From NCBI RefSeq assembly GCF_004346195.1, contig NZ_SMAK01000002.1, forward strand, positions 62,001 through 126,000: a stretch of 64,000 nucleotides of DNA, in the 5' to 3' direction. The notes under the pieces were generated by a model. It was not told the origin of the DNA and ran no database searches. It saw nothing but the letters and a program-made list of their open reading frames with translations. Below, in pieces: positions 1-11,802 of the stretch (positions are counted from its first letter, which is position 1; every line of letters begins with the position of its first letter). This DNA comes from Tepidamorphus gemmatus. Lineage in GTDB: Bacteria; Pseudomonadota; Alphaproteobacteria; Rhizobiales; Tepidamorphaceae. The translations under genes and the position numbers were made by a program.

Positions 1-209
1 TTGATACGCGGCAGCAGGTCGAATGCGTTCTCGTCAGGCATCACCACGTCGGTGATGACGAGATCGCCATCCCCCTGCGCCACCCATCGCCACAGCGTCG
101 CGGCATTGCCGGTCACCCGCACATCGTAGCCCACCCGCGACAGCGCCTGATTCAGCACCGTGCGTATCGCCGCATCGTCGTCGGCAACCAGAATGCTCCC
201 CGTTGGCAT
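1..209 (-). CDS. ntrC: Nitrogen regulation response regulator NtrC, N-terminal part
   Basis: Only the first 69 or so residues lie in the window; the gene runs off the left edge. The visible part is a response-regulator receiver domain: an acidic pocket (VADDDA) near residues 8-13 and the phospho-acceptor aspartate in ITDVVMPDE at residue 54, the same number as the phosphorylated Asp of enteric NtrC. The ATG at 207-209 lies 6 bp after the ntrB stop, so it is co-transcribed with its kinase. NtrC-P activates sigma-54 promoters for nitrogen assimilation. The AAA+ and DNA-binding domains are inferred, not seen. Confidence 0.9.
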   Translation of the reverse strand, partial: MPTGSILVADDDAAIRTVLNQALSRVGYDVRVTGNAATLWRWVAQGDGDLVITDVVMPDENAFDLLPRI

Positions 210-215
210 CGGCGA

Positions 216-1364
216 TCAGTCCTCGCTTGCGTGCGACGGCTCGTCACGGCCGCGCGTGTAGATCGGCATCAGGATCCGGAAGGTGGTGCGACGCGGCTGC
301 GATTCGCACTCGATGACGCCGCCATGATCGCCGATGATCTTGGCGACCAGCGCCAGACCGAGGCCGGATCCCGACATCTTGGTGGTGACGAAGGGATCGA
401 ACAGATGTGGCATGAGGTCTTCGGCAACGCCCGGGCCGTTGTCGCGCACGCAGAACTCCAGAGGCAGCGAGACGCGCTCGGCATTTCCCGGCACAGACAG
501 ACGGACGCCGGGCCGGAACGCGGTGGTGAGCACGATCTCGCCATCACCCGCGGTCGGGCCGATCGCCTCCGCCGCGTTCTTGATCAGGTTCAGGAATACC
601 TGCACGAGCTGGTCCCTGTTGGCCAGGACGGGCGGCAGCGAAGGATCGTAGTCTTCGGTGAAGCGGATGTGTCGGGCAAAGCCGTTCAGCGCGATCTGCT
701 TCACACGGTCGAGCACCGCATGGATGTTGACCGGCTCGCGCTCGATCGGCCGCTGGTCGGCGAAGACTTCCATACGGTCGACCAGCTTGACGATGCGGTC
801 CGTCTCCTCCCGGATCAGGCGGGCGAGCGCGCGATCGCCCTCATCCACGGTCGACTCGAGCAGCTGCGCGGCGCCCCGGATCCCCGACAGCGGGTTCTTG
901 ATCTCGTGGGCCAGCATGCTGGCGAGCCCGGTCACGCTGCGCACGGCGGCGCGATGGGTGAGCTGCCGGTCGAACTTCTCGGCGATGGTCCGCTCATGGA
1001 CCATCACCACGACGTGTCCGGGTTCCTCGGGTACCGGCGAAACATAGATGTCGACGAGGCGCTCGCCGCCGGTGCGCGGCGTGCCGATCGCCACGCGGTA
1101 CTCGCTGACCGGCGCGTTGCGCTCGCGCACCTGGCTGATGAGATCGAACAGCGGGCTGCCGAATGGCACGAGCTCGCTCAGTGTGAAGCGCCGGAGCACC
1201 GGCAGACTCGCCTGGAAGAAGACCTCGCCGGCCGCGTTGGCAGCGACGATCCTGTCGCGCGCATCGACCGCCACGATCGGATGCGGCAAGGCGTTGAAGA
1301 CAAGTTCCGGTACCGGCATGGAGGAGCTTCCGGTCGGCAGGGACTCGATGATGTCCGCCATCAT
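216..1364 (-). CDS. ntrB: Nitrogen regulation sensor histidine kinase NtrB
   Basis: A 382-residue soluble sensor kinase with no membrane segment. A PAS-like domain covers roughly residues 20-125. The HisKA phospho-acceptor motif [11 protein letters not shown] places the histidine at residue 153. A C-terminal HATPase region carries [18 protein letters not shown] and the [11 protein letters not shown]-box. In the family it phosphorylates or dephosphorylates NtrC under PII control. The chosen ATG (1362-1364) overlaps the dusB stop by one base (TAATG), giving translational coupling; the frame stays open further upstream inside dusB, but those residues do not look native. Confidence 0.93.
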   Translation of the reverse strand: MMADIIESLPTGSSSMPVPELVFNALPHPIVAVDARDRIVAANAAGEVFFQASLPVLRRFTLSELVPFGSPLFDLISQVRERNAPVSEYRVAIGTPRTGGERLVDIYVSPVPEEPGHVVVMVHERTIAEKFDRQLTHRAAVRSVTGLASMLAHEIKNPLSGIRGAAQLLESTVDEGDRALARLIREETDRIVKLVDRMEVFADQRPIEREPVNIHAVLDRVKQIALNGFARHIRFTEDYDPSLPPVLANRDQLVQVFLNLIKNAAEAIGPTAGDGEIVLTTAFRPGVRLSVPGNAERVSLPLEFCVRDNGPGVAEDLMPHLFDPFVTTKMSGSGLGLALVAKIIGDHGGVIECESQPRRTTFRILMPIYTRGRDEPSHASED

Positions 1365-2407
1365 TACGCAGCGTCCTTGAGATCGATCTCGGCGAATGCC
1401 TCGGAGATCGCTGACAGTACGATCCTCGGGTCGTCCTCCGTCATCAGCCGCCGGCGCAGGCACGGGTCGACCGCGCAGCTGGCCGCGTGGTCGAGATACC
1501 AGCCGACATGCTTGCGGGCGACGCGCACCCCGACCGGCTCGCCGTAATGCGCCAGAATCGCCTCGTAGTGTTCCACGACGAGGCCGGCGAGATCCTCCGG
1601 CCCCGGCAGCGGCGCGCGACCCGAAAGAGCCCGGTCGATCTTGCCGACGATCCAGGGGCGGCCGCAGGCGCCCCGTCCGATCATCACTGCGTCGGCTCCA
1701 GACTCGCTGAGGGCGCGCCTTGCGGATGCAAGATCGATGATGTCGCCATTGACGACGAGCGGCAGCGAGGTCGCATCCCGCACCGCACGCACCGCGCGCC
1801 AGTCGGCCTTTCCCTTGTAGAAGTCGCAGCGCGTGCGGCCATGCACCGTGATCATCTTGACGCCGAGCAACTCGGCGCGGCGTGCCAGATCCGGCGCATT
1901 GATCGAGTTGCGGTCCCAGCCGAGCCGCATCTTCAGGGTCACCGGCACTGCCGCCGCCGCGACCGTCGCCTCGATCAGCCGACAGGCATGATCAAGATCG
2001 CGCATCAGTGCCGAGCCTGACCAACCGTTCGTTACCCGGCGCGCGGGACAGCCCATGTTGATGTCGATGATATCGGCACCTGCATCCATCGCCCGGCGCG
2101 CGCCCTCGGCCATCCAGAACGGATCGCGACCGGCGATCTGGATCACGTGCGGAACGAGACCGCGGCCCTCGGTGCGGAGCATCGTTTCGGGATGCGCCTC
2201 CGCCAAAGCCTCGCAGGCAGCCATTTCCGAGACCACGAGCCCCGCTCCGAAGCGATGGGCTAGACGCCGGAAGGGCGCATCCGATATGCCGGACATGGGT
2301 GCGAGGACGGCCCGCCCGCCCTGGGCGATGGCCGCGATCGCAACCTCTCCGCGCGATCGCGCGGCGCCGTCACTGCTCATTTCGTGTGCGATGGCCATTG
2401 TGCCCAC
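1364..2407 (-). CDS. dusB: tRNA-dihydrouridine synthase (DusB/NifR3 family)
   Basis: A 347-residue FMN TIM-barrel enzyme that reduces specific uridines in the tRNA D-loop to dihydrouridine with NADPH. Family marks are [15 protein letters not shown] near the N terminus, the active-site segment [11 protein letters not shown] with the catalytic cysteine at residue 120, KMRLGWD, TVHGRTR and NGDI. It is the first gene of dusB-ntrB-ntrC, the classical nifR3-ntrBC order of alphaproteobacteria, and overlaps ntrB by one base. Other ATGs at codons 4 and 10 could also be the start. Intact and of normal length. Confidence 0.93.
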   Translation of the reverse strand: MGTMAIAHEMSSDGAARSRGEVAIAAIAQGGRAVLAPMSGISDAPFRRLAHRFGAGLVVSEMAACEALAEAHPETMLRTEGRGLVPHVIQIAGRDPFWMAEGARRAMDAGADIIDINMGCPARRVTNGWSGSALMRDLDHACRLIEATVAAAAVPVTLKMRLGWDRNSINAPDLARRAELLGVKMITVHGRTRCDFYKGKADWRAVRAVRDATSLPLVVNGDIIDLASARRALSESGADAVMIGRGACGRPWIVGKIDRALSGRAPLPGPEDLAGLVVEHYEAILAHYGEPVGVRVARKHVGWYLDHAASCAVDPCLRRRLMTEDDPRIVLSAISEAFAEIDLKDAA

Positions 2408-2483
2408 ATCTTAGACATGAAGTTGTGCGACGCAACCAAAACATCGGGGTGCCGCCGACATGGTGAACACTTTCGTTGGGATC

Positions 2484-2503
2484 GATATTATCCCATTAAT
2501 ATC
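2484..2503. promoter_or_regulatory. Perfect inverted repeat between dusB and ispDF
   Basis: GATATTA (2484-2490) and TAATATC (2497-2503) form a perfect 7-bp inverted repeat with a 6-nt spacer, in the AT-rich 116-bp region between divergent dusB and ispDF. It begins 40 bp upstream of the ispDF start, so it could be an operator or part of a promoter. No regulator is assigned. Confidence 0.4.
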
Positions 2504-2523
2504 AATATGTTGATGGAGATATT

Positions 2524-3735
2524 TTGACCGATATATCAGCCATCATCGTCGCCGGCGGTCTCGGTGTGCGGGCTGGCTGGCGCGCCGACGACCCGCCGAA
2601 ACAGTATCGCAGGATCGGCAGCGACACGGTTCTTGCCCGCGCCGTCGCGCCATTCCTGTCAAACCCGCGTATCGCCACTGTCCAGGTCGTGATACGGGCA
2701 GGGCATGGCGAGGTCTATGCGGCTTCCGTCGCACCGCACGAGCGGCTGCTGCCGCCGGTCATTGGCGGCCATCGGCGGCAGGATTCGGTGCGGGCCGGAC
2801 TGGAGGCGATCGCCGGACTCAACCCCGATGCCGTGCTGATCCACGACGCGGCGCGGCCTTTCGTGGGGCCGGATCTGATCGACCGGGTGATCGATGCGCT
2901 CGTGGACCACGACGGGGTCATCCCTGTTGTCGCCGTCATCGACACCATCAAGCGCGTTTCCGCCGACGGCCTCGTCGCGGCGACCGTCGCCCGCGCCGAG
3001 CTTCGCGCCGCCCAGACGCCGCAGGGCTTTCGCTATCGGGCGATCCGCGCTGCCCATTCTCGCGCCGCCGCGTCCGGCCTAGACTTCACCGACGATGCGG
3101 CCATTGCCGAATGGGCGGGAATCGCGGTCGCCTGCGTGGCGGGCGACCCGTCGAACCGCAAGCTGACAACGGCCGAGGACTTCGACCTGGCCGAGGCACT
3201 GATGGCACGACAGGCACATGTGGGCGCATTTGAACACGGGACCTGCGAATACAGGACCGGCTCGGGGTTTGACGTGCATCGGTTCGGTCCCGGCGATCAC
3301 GTGATGCTGTGCGGTGTCCGGATCGCGCACGACCACGCGCTGATCGGTCATTCCGATGCGGATGTCGGCCTGCACGCGCTCACCGATGCCCTGCTCGGCG
3401 CCATCGCCGATGGCGACATCGGCAGCCATTTTCCGCCCTCCGACCCGAGGTGGCGGGGAGCGGAGTCGGCGCTCTTCCTGCGCCATGCCGCCGGGCTCGT
3501 GGCGGCACGCGGTGGCGAGATCATCCACGCCGATATCACGGTCATCTGCGAGACGCCGAAGATCGGCCCTCATCGCGACGCCATGCGCGCGCGCATTGCC
3601 GATATTCTCGGAATCGCTGCCAACCGAGTGGCCGTCAAGGCAACCACCAGCGAGGGTCTCGGCTTCGCCGGACGGCGCGAGGGCATCGCCGCCCAGGCGA
3701 CCGCGACCGTGCGGCTTCCGGAGCAGCGGCCTTGA
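2524..3735 (+). CDS. ispDF: Bifunctional IspD/IspF isoprenoid enzyme
   Basis: A 403-residue fusion of two steps of the MEP pathway. Residues 1-230 are 2-C-methyl-D-erythritol 4-phosphate cytidylyltransferase ([13 protein letters not shown], then PPKQY, HDAARPF and [10 protein letters not shown]). Residues 240-403 are the 2,4-cyclodiphosphate synthase, with metal ligands in [11 protein letters not shown] and [19 protein letters not shown]. The fusion is normal in alphaproteobacteria. The start is TTG, supported by GGAG at 2515-2518 five bases upstream; no ATG lies nearby in frame. It overlaps cinA by 4 bp. Confidence 0.94.
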   Translation: MTDISAIIVAGGLGVRAGWRADDPPKQYRRIGSDTVLARAVAPFLSNPRIATVQVVIRAGHGEVYAASVAPHERLLPPVIGGHRRQDSVRAGLEAIAGLNPDAVLIHDAARPFVGPDLIDRVIDALVDHDGVIPVVAVIDTIKRVSADGLVAATVARAELRAAQTPQGFRYRAIRAAHSRAAASGLDFTDDAAIAEWAGIAVACVAGDPSNRKLTTAEDFDLAEALMARQAHVGAFEHGTCEYRTGSGFDVHRFGPGDHVMLCGVRIAHDHALIGHSDADVGLHALTDALLGAIADGDIGSHFPPSDPRWRGAESALFLRHAAGLVAARGGEIIHADITVICETPKIGPHRDAMRARIADILGIAANRVAVKATTSEGLGFAGRREGIAAQATATVRLPEQRP

Positions 3736-4232
3736 TTGCGGACGAGGCGCTTATCGAGAAGGCCGCGGGCCTCTTGCAGGCCTGCCGGTCGGCGGGTGTG
3801 ATGCTGGCAACGGCCGAATCCTGCACCGGCGGGCTCATCGCAGGTTACCTCACCGAGATTGCGGGATCCTCAGATGTCGTCGAACGCGGCTTCGTGACCT
3901 ACTCCAATGCCGCCAAGCAGGAGCTGCTCGGCGTGCCTGCCGCCCTCATCGCGGCGCATGGCGCTGTCAGCGCCCCGGTGGCGCGCGCGATGGCTGAAGG
4001 GGCGATCCGGGCTTCTCATGCCGGCATAGCCGTTTCGGTCACCGGCGTCGCCGGTCCGGGCGGCGGCTCCGCGCAAAAGCCGGTCGGTCTGGTCCATTTT
4101 GGCTGCGCCAGCAGCAAGGGGCTGACGTTGCACCGCGAGCGCCGCTTCGGCGAACTCGGCCGCCATGCAATACGGCTGGCGAGCGTCGCCGAAGCCTTCG
4201 ATCTCGTCGAGGAGATGCTCCGGCTGACGTGA
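3732..4232 (+). CDS. CinA C-terminal domain protein (NMN amidohydrolase type)
   Basis: A 166-residue stand-alone CinA C-terminal (PncC-type) domain. Members deamidate nicotinamide mononucleotide in pyridine-nucleotide salvage. The signature [20 protein letters not shown] comes early and [20 protein letters not shown] later. The start chosen is TTG at 3732, overlapping the ispDF stop as TTGA; it gives the normal N-terminal length for the domain, and no ATG fits before the conserved ATAESCTGG block. The frame is open further upstream within ispDF, but that part is out of frame with the real protein there. Confidence 0.85.
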   Translation: MIADEALIEKAAGLLQACRSAGVMLATAESCTGGLIAGYLTEIAGSSDVVERGFVTYSNAAKQELLGVPAALIAAHGAVSAPVARAMAEGAIRASHAGIAVSVTGVAGPGGGSAQKPVGLVHFGCASSKGLTLHRERRFGELGRHAIRLASVAEAFDLVEEMLRLT

Positions 4233-4236
4233 GCCG

Positions 4237-4731
4237 TCAGGCGGAGTGGGCCGGGCGGCCGCGCGCGGCGACCGGTCGGGACCGTCCGTAGATCGCATCC
4301 GCCCGCCGTTCGAACGCCTCGGCGAATCGCGAGAAGGCGGCATCGAACATCGCGCCCATCAGCAGCTGCAGGCTGCGGCGGCGGAACTCGTACTCGAGAT
4401 GGAAATCGACCTCGCAACCGCCGTCGTCCACCGGCACGAACCGCCAGCGGTTCTCCAGATGCCGAAACGGTCCGTCCAGATACGCGACGGAAATCTCGAG
4501 CCTGTCGCGATCGAGCGTCACGCGGCTCGTGAAGGTCTCGCGGAAGACCTTGTAGGCGGCAGTCATGTCGGCCACGAGCACCTCGCGACCGTCCTTGGCA
4601 ACGCTGCGGCTGCGTACCCTCAGGGATTCGCACAGCGGGACGAACTGCGGATACTTTTCCACGTCGGCAACGAGATCGAACATCCTCGCAGCCGAGTGCG
4701 GCACCTTGCGGCGGGTGGCGAATGTCCGCAT
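4237..4731 (-). CDS. COQ10/RatA-type START-domain protein
   Basis: A 164-residue protein of the polyketide cyclase/START fold. It begins with MRTFATRRKVPHSAARMFDL and contains the family block DVEKYPQFVPLCE, followed by a GPFRHLENRWRF strand. Bacterial homologues are annotated as the ubiquinone-binding COQ10 protein or as RatA, a proposed ribosome-association toxin; in alphaproteobacteria the COQ10-like role in ubiquinone handling is more likely (inference). It lies 9 bp after lipA on the same strand and is probably cotranscribed with it, and it ends 4 bp from convergent cinA. Confidence 0.85.
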   Translation of the reverse strand: MRTFATRRKVPHSAARMFDLVADVEKYPQFVPLCESLRVRSRSVAKDGREVLVADMTAAYKVFRETFTSRVTLDRDRLEISVAYLDGPFRHLENRWRFVPVDDGGCEVDFHLEYEFRRRSLQLLMGAMFDAAFSRFAEAFERRADAIYGRSRPVAARGRPAHSA

Positions 4732-4740
4732 CGCGAGGCG

Positions 4741-5703
4741 TCAGCGTCCGAGCCGCTCGCGGCGCGCCGCGCGCAGTGCGGCGAAATCATCGCCTGCATG
4801 ATAGGATGAGCGCGTCAACGGGCTCGCGGCAACCAGCAGGAAACCCTTGGCCTTGCCAATCGTCTCGTAGGCCCTGAACTCCTCCGGCGTGATGAAGGCA
4901 GCCACAGGATGATGCTTGCGGGTCGGCTGCAGATACTGGCCGATCGTCAGGAAATCCACGTCGGCGCTCCGGAGATCGTCCATCAGCTGCAGCACCTCGT
5001 TGCGCGTCTCGCCCAGACCGACCATGATGCCGGACTTGGTGAAGATCGCTGGATCGAGCTCCTTCACACGCTGCAACAGGCGAATCGAGTGGAAGTAGCG
5101 CGCGCCGGGACGCACGGTCAGATAGAGCGAGGGTACGGTCTCGAGATTGTGGTTGAAGACGTCCGGTCTCGCCTCGACGACGATCTCCAGCGCCCCTTCC
5201 TTGCGCAGGAAATCCGGCGTGAGCACTTCGATCGTGGTCGCCGGTGTCCGTCTGCGGATCGCGCGGATGGTCTCGGCGAAATGGCGCGCGCCGCCGTCCT
5301 CGAGGTCATCGCGATCGACCGAGGTTATCACGACGTGATCGAGCCCCAGCCGCGCGACGGCGTCGGCGACCCTGTCCGGCTCGCCTGCATCCAGCGGACC
5401 GGGAAGTCCGGTGCGCACGTTGCAGAAGGCACAGGCCCGGGTGCAGGTGTCGCCCATGATCATGAAGGTGGCGTGCCGTTTCGACCAGCACTCGCCGATG
5501 TTCGGGCAGCCGGCCTCCTCGCAGACGGTCACGAGCCCGTTCTTGCGCACGACATCGACCGTTTCACGATAGACCGGCGATCCGGGCGCCTTGACCCGGA
5601 TCCACGCCGGCTTGCGCAGGATCGGTGAATCCGGACGCTTCGCCTTCTCGGGATGGCGCGGCCGGTTCGACGGATTCGTGACGGTGTCGAGGATGGTCAC
5701 CAT
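4741..5703 (-). CDS. lipA: Lipoyl synthase
   Basis: A 320-residue radical-SAM enzyme that inserts two sulfurs into octanoyl groups on lipoyl domains of 2-oxoacid dehydrogenases and GcvH. The auxiliary-cluster cysteines are in [12 protein letters not shown] (61, 66, 72) and the radical-SAM cluster motif is CTRACAFC (87, 91, 94). The start at MVTILDTV matches the family pattern; the frame extends 20 codons upstream to 5763 but those residues look non-native. Many relatives have lpd just upstream; here ssb lies upstream instead. Confidence 0.94.
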   Translation of the reverse strand: MVTILDTVTNPSNRPRHPEKAKRPDSPILRKPAWIRVKAPGSPVYRETVDVVRKNGLVTVCEEAGCPNIGECWSKRHATFMIMGDTCTRACAFCNVRTGLPGPLDAGEPDRVADAVARLGLDHVVITSVDRDDLEDGGARHFAETIRAIRRRTPATTIEVLTPDFLRKEGALEIVVEARPDVFNHNLETVPSLYLTVRPGARYFHSIRLLQRVKELDPAIFTKSGIMVGLGETRNEVLQLMDDLRSADVDFLTIGQYLQPTRKHHPVAAFITPEEFRAYETIGKAKGFLLVAASPLTRSSYHAGDDFAALRAARRERLGR

Positions 5704-6135
5704 GCCATTCGCTTCGCCGATTGGAGTCGCCGCGTCAAGCGCCCCCGCCCCTGCATACGCCATACCGGGAGCGCTCGGGGCGGAATCTAGGGGATATCGT
5801 CCAGCCCGCCAGGTGGTGCGCGCTCAGACGGCAGGCCCCCCACACACTGGCGAACCGTCATCCGCCGCCGCGAGAGCCATCCCGTTCAGCGCGCCACGCA
5901 GGTCGGCTGCCGCGACGCTCGAGATATCACCGGGCCTCTCGAGCGTGTCGGTCTGGCAGCTCCGGGCCGCCTGCCCGGACAGTCCTGACCGATCCTGCCA
6001 TCGCAATCTTCTGTCCCCGAACTTCTATCCCCGAACGGACCGTGGTCCGCACCATCCGCGCGGTCCGCCTCGGCACGCGGACGCGCGACCGCCATCCCGG
6101 CAATGGCCTCGGCGGACCGATCAAGTCAGCCAGGC
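5704..6135. other. 432-bp region between ssb and lipA without a convincing gene
   Basis: Both flanking genes are on the minus strand, so this holds the ssb 3' region and the lipA promoter. Short open frames exist on both strands but lack recognisable proteins. The one clear structure is a two-copy 14-bp tandem repeat at 6008-6035. An 8-bp inverted repeat (6062-6069 with 6111-6118) has a loop too long to call a terminator. Confidence 0.5.
6008..6035. repeat. Two-copy 14-bp tandem repeat
   Basis: CTTCTGTCCCCGAA (6008-6021) is followed directly by CTTCTATCCCCGAA (6022-6035), 13 of 14 bases identical. It lies between the ssb stop and the lipA start. It could be a direct-repeat protein site or a short duplication; nothing in the sequence decides this. 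Confidence 0.6.
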
Positions 6136-6624
6136 TCAGAACGGGATGTCGTCATCCATGTCGTTGCCAGCGTATGGCTGGCGCCCGCCTCCGCCGCTGC
6201 GTTCCATCGGGCCGCCGCGGCCGAAATCCGCTCCCCCGGACGATCCGTAATCGGTCTGTCCGCTTTCGCCGCCCCGGGTATCGAGCATGGTCAGTTCGCC
6301 GCGATAGCGCTGCAGCACCACCTCCGTGGTGTACCTCTCCTGGCCGGACTGGTCCTGCCATTTGCGGGTCTGCAGCTGCCCCTCGACATAGACCTTGGAG
6401 CCTTTCCTGAGATACTGCTCGGCCACGCGCGCAAGCTGCTCGTTGAAGATGACGACGTTGTGCCATTCGGTACGCTCGCGCCGTTCGCCGGACTGCTTGT
6501 CGCGCCAGGTCTCGCTCGTGGCGATCCGCAGATTGACCACCGGCTCCCCGGAGGGCAGCCGCCGGACCTCCGGATCCCGGCCGAGATTACCCACCAGGAT
6601 GACCTTGTTGACGCTTCCCGACAT
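6136..6624 (-). CDS. ssb: Single-stranded DNA-binding protein
   Basis: A 162-residue SSB that coats single-stranded DNA in replication, recombination and repair. The OB fold begins [18 protein letters not shown] and includes [12 protein letters not shown] and [14 protein letters not shown] glycine-rich linker leads to the acidic tip DMDDDIPF that recruits partner proteins. The ATG at 6622-6624 has GAGGAAG upstream; the frame extends to 6861 but that part is not conserved. It diverges from uvrA around a LexA box, so SOS control is likely. Confidence 0.95.
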   Translation of the reverse strand: MSGSVNKVILVGNLGRDPEVRRLPSGEPVVNLRIATSETWRDKQSGERRERTEWHNVVIFNEQLARVAEQYLRKGSKVYVEGQLQTRKWQDQSGQERYTTEVVLQRYRGELTMLDTRGGESGQTDYGSSGGADFGRGGPMERSGGGGRQPYAGNDMDDDIPF

Positions 6625-7008
6625 GTCGGCTTCCTCGCTGTCCCGTTTCGCGGTGACACTAGTCACTTCCCCGCCGCCCGTCGTCGCCTGCCCACGGACT
6701 GGCGCCGTTATCCACAGGCGTTTGGCCGCCTCTGCCGAACGCGGCGCGCCCGATCGGCCATTGCCGTGCGCGCATGTTCCTATTATGTTCCGACTGCGCA
6801 CGCAAGAGCCAGGGATTCGCGACCGGGATCCGACTGCAATGTCGCCAGTTCTCAGCAGCATTGACGGCCATGCGAGATCGCGCCTTATCGGTCCGGTCGA
6901 GGCGCCCTATATTGGTCCGGGAACACCGATCCCCGCCCTTTGCCCTGGCCGATCCGGCGATGCCCGTCGCGCCGGGTCGCTCCTCGACTGACGAGAGCCG
7001 GACGCTCC
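6625..7008. other. Divergent ssb/uvrA promoter region
   Basis: This 384-bp intergenic region separates divergently transcribed ssb and uvrA. It holds a perfect LexA box (annotated separately) and presumably both promoters. Open frames run through it by extension of the neighbouring genes, but they carry no recognisable protein. Confidence 0.6.
6776..6790. promoter_or_regulatory. LexA (SOS) box between ssb and uvrA
   Basis: GTTCCTATTATGTTC is an exact GTTC-N7-GTTC direct repeat, the LexA operator of alphaproteobacteria. It lies 152 bp upstream of ssb and 218 bp upstream of uvrA, both standard SOS genes. The site is seen directly; LexA control is inferred from the consensus and the gene pair. 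Confidence 0.85.
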
Positions 7009-9885
<2,877 letters not shown>

Positions 9886-9887
9886 GC

Positions 9888-9908
9888 GGACTGCGCCCTA
9901 GCGCGTCC
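9888..9908 (+). terminator. Hairpin after uvrA
   Basis: GGAC-T-GCGC, loop CCTA, then GCGCGTCC: an 8-bp stem with a single bulged T, starting 3 bp after the uvrA stop. No T-run follows, so this is a possible, not certain, intrinsic terminator. Confidence 0.4.
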
Positions 9909-9951
9909 TGCGCATTCGCGTTGCTCGAAACGCCCGGACAGGCGCATGCTG

Positions 9952-9963
9952 CCCCCCCCCCCC
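9952..9963. repeat. Homopolymer of 12 C residues
   Basis: Twelve consecutive C bases sit in the uvrA-trmFO intergenic region, 24 bp upstream of the ATG of a DoxD-like fragment. Tracts of this length are prone to slippage and to sequencing error. Confidence 0.9.
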
Positions 9964-9987
9964 GGCAACATCCGAGGGAACCACCAC

Positions 9988-10368
9988 ATGGCCGACGCGC
10001 TCGCGCAGAAGCGGGATGACCTCGTGCCGACCGACTGGTTCTCCGTCATGGCGCTGGTCCTGCTCGGCACCCGCTTCGTACAGGGCTTGATCTTCTGGGG
10101 CGGGGCGAGCTGCAGGTTGTTCTACGACTTCCACGAGACGGCGGGCGTCGATCTTGCGGTGAAGCTCGATTTCGACAGGCCGGGGTTCGTTGTCGGCGAT
10201 CGTGGCCATTGCTTGCCTGCGTTGATGCGTCGAATCTCCTTGTCGACGGCTCATGGCACGTCTGGTTCCCTTCCCCGATCTGCCTATGAGAGGACAGCCC
10301 ATCGGGTGACCGGGGTGCCCGCACCTGCCACGAGCCCTTTGCCTTTCTCTGGCAGCACGACTAGATAG
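9988..10368 (+). pseudogene. DoxD-like (thiosulfate:quinone oxidoreductase small subunit) N-terminal remnant
   Basis: An ATG with a good ribosome-binding site (GAGGGAA, about 6 bases upstream) opens a 126-residue frame. The first 65 or so residues look like the start of the DoxD/TQO small-subunit membrane family: a hydrophobic helix with GTRFVQGLIFWGGASCRLFY, then a D-L-A-x-K-L...PGFV stretch resembling the loop that follows the first helix. After about position 10190 the similarity stops and the frame reads as non-coding sequence up to trmFO. The remaining helices of a DoxD protein are absent. Most likely a decayed gene; the family call rests on recognition of one short block. Confidence 0.42.
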
Positions 10369-10373
10369 CGCAC

Positions 10374-11777
10374 ATGGCTCACATTCACCCCGTCCATGTC
10401 GTCGGCGCCGGCCTCGCCGGCTCGGAAGCCGCCTGGCAGATTGCCGAGGCGGGGGTTCCGGTCGTCCTGCACGAGATGCGGCCCGTGCGCATGACCGAAG
10501 CTCATGTCGGCGATGGATGCGCCGAACTGGTCTGTTCGAACTCCTTCCGCTCCGACGACGCCGAAACGAATGCCGTCGGCCTGCTGCATGCCGAGATGCG
10601 CCGCTGCGGCTCGCTGATCATGGCGAGCGCCGACCGCAACCAGGTCCCTGCCGGCGGCGCGCTGGCGGTCGATCGGGTCGGCTTTTCCGATGCAGTGACC
10701 GCCGCGCTGTCGGCCCATCCGCGGATCGAGCTTCGTCGCGAAGAGATTGCGGGGCTGCCGCCAGAGGACTGGGACAGCGTCATCATCGCCACCGGCCCCC
10801 TGACCTCGCCTGCGCTCGCCGAGGCGATCCGCGCCGTCACGGGTGAGGACTCCCTTGCCTTCTTCGATGCGATCGCGCCGATCGTCTACAAGGACTCGAT
10901 CGACTTCTCGAAGGCCTGGTTCCAGTCGCGCTACGACAAGGCCGGTCCGGGAGGAACCGGCGCCGACTACATCAACTGTCCGATGGACCGCGACCGGTAC
11001 GAAGCCTTCGTCGACCTGCTGCTCGCCGGCGAGACATCGCAGTTCCGCGATTGGGAAAGGAACACGCCGTACTTCGACGGCTGTCTGCCGATCGAGGTGA
11101 TGGCAGCACGCGGCCGCGAGACGCTTCGGCACGGGCCGATGAAGCCGGTAGGACTGACCAATCCGCACGCGCCGGACGTCAAGCCCTATGCGGTCGTACA
11201 GCTTCGGCAGGACAATGCGCTCGGCACGCTCTACAATATGGTCGGTTTCCAGACCAAGCTGAAATACGGTGCCCAGGCCGCAATCTTCCGAACGATTCCG
11301 GGGCTGGAAAAGGCCGAGTTTGCCCGTTTCGGCGGCCTGCATCGCAACACCTTCCTGAACAGCCCGAAGCTGCTCGACGGCACGTTGCGGCTGAAGGCGA
11401 TGCCACGGTTGCGCTTCGCCGGCCAGGTCACCGGCGTCGAAGGATATGTCGAATCTGCTGCCATCGGGCTGCTCGCCGGTCGCTTTGCCGCCGCCGAGCG
11501 ATTTGGTCGCCCGGTCGATGTACCGCCGGCGACAACTGCGCTGGGCGCGTTGCTCGGCCACATCACCGGCGGGCATCTCGCCGAGGATGGCACGACCCGC
11601 AGCTTCCAACCGATGAACGTCAATTTCGGTCTGTTCCCACCCGTCAAGATCCCCCGCGTCCCGGGTGTCCGGCTGCGCGGCAAGGACAAGACGATCGCGC
11701 GCAGACGGGCGATGACCGCGCGGGCGCTCGCAGATCTCGACGGCTGGCTGGGCGGACCGGCGCTGGCGGCCGAATAG
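10374..11777 (+). CDS. trmFO: Methylenetetrahydrofolate-tRNA (uracil-5-)-methyltransferase TrmFO
   Basis: A 467-residue FAD- and folate-dependent enzyme that makes m5U54 (ribothymidine) in the T-loop of tRNA. The N-terminal dinucleotide-binding motif is [17 protein letters not shown]. Family blocks follow: [11 protein letters not shown], the [14 protein letters not shown] segment, [12 protein letters not shown], and [20 protein letters not shown] near the C terminus. Intact and of normal length. It stands alone on the plus strand, convergent with the NDUFAF6-like gene 25 bp away. Confidence 0.95.
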   Translation: MAHIHPVHVVGAGLAGSEAAWQIAEAGVPVVLHEMRPVRMTEAHVGDGCAELVCSNSFRSDDAETNAVGLLHAEMRRCGSLIMASADRNQVPAGGALAVDRVGFSDAVTAALSAHPRIELRREEIAGLPPEDWDSVIIATGPLTSPALAEAIRAVTGEDSLAFFDAIAPIVYKDSIDFSKAWFQSRYDKAGPGGTGADYINCPMDRDRYEAFVDLLLAGETSQFRDWERNTPYFDGCLPIEVMAARGRETLRHGPMKPVGLTNPHAPDVKPYAVVQLRQDNALGTLYNMVGFQTKLKYGAQAAIFRTIPGLEKAEFARFGGLHRNTFLNSPKLLDGTLRLKAMPRLRFAGQVTGVEGYVESAAIGLLAGRFAAAERFGRPVDVPPATTALGALLGHITGGHLAEDGTTRSFQPMNVNFGLFPPVKIPRVPGVRLRGKDKTIARRRAMTARALADLDGWLGGPALAAE

Positions 11778-11802
11778 GCGCACGTCCGCCAGGGACACCG
11801 CT

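Noticed and set aside
5764-6135. Possible lpd remnant or small gene upstream of lipA
   Set aside because: No frame shows dihydrolipoamide dehydrogenase motifs or any other family.
9898-10302. 134-codon open frame on the minus strand in the uvrA-trmFO gap
   Set aside because: No recognisable protein, and the plus-strand DoxD-like start has the better ribosome-binding site and a membrane-helix motif.
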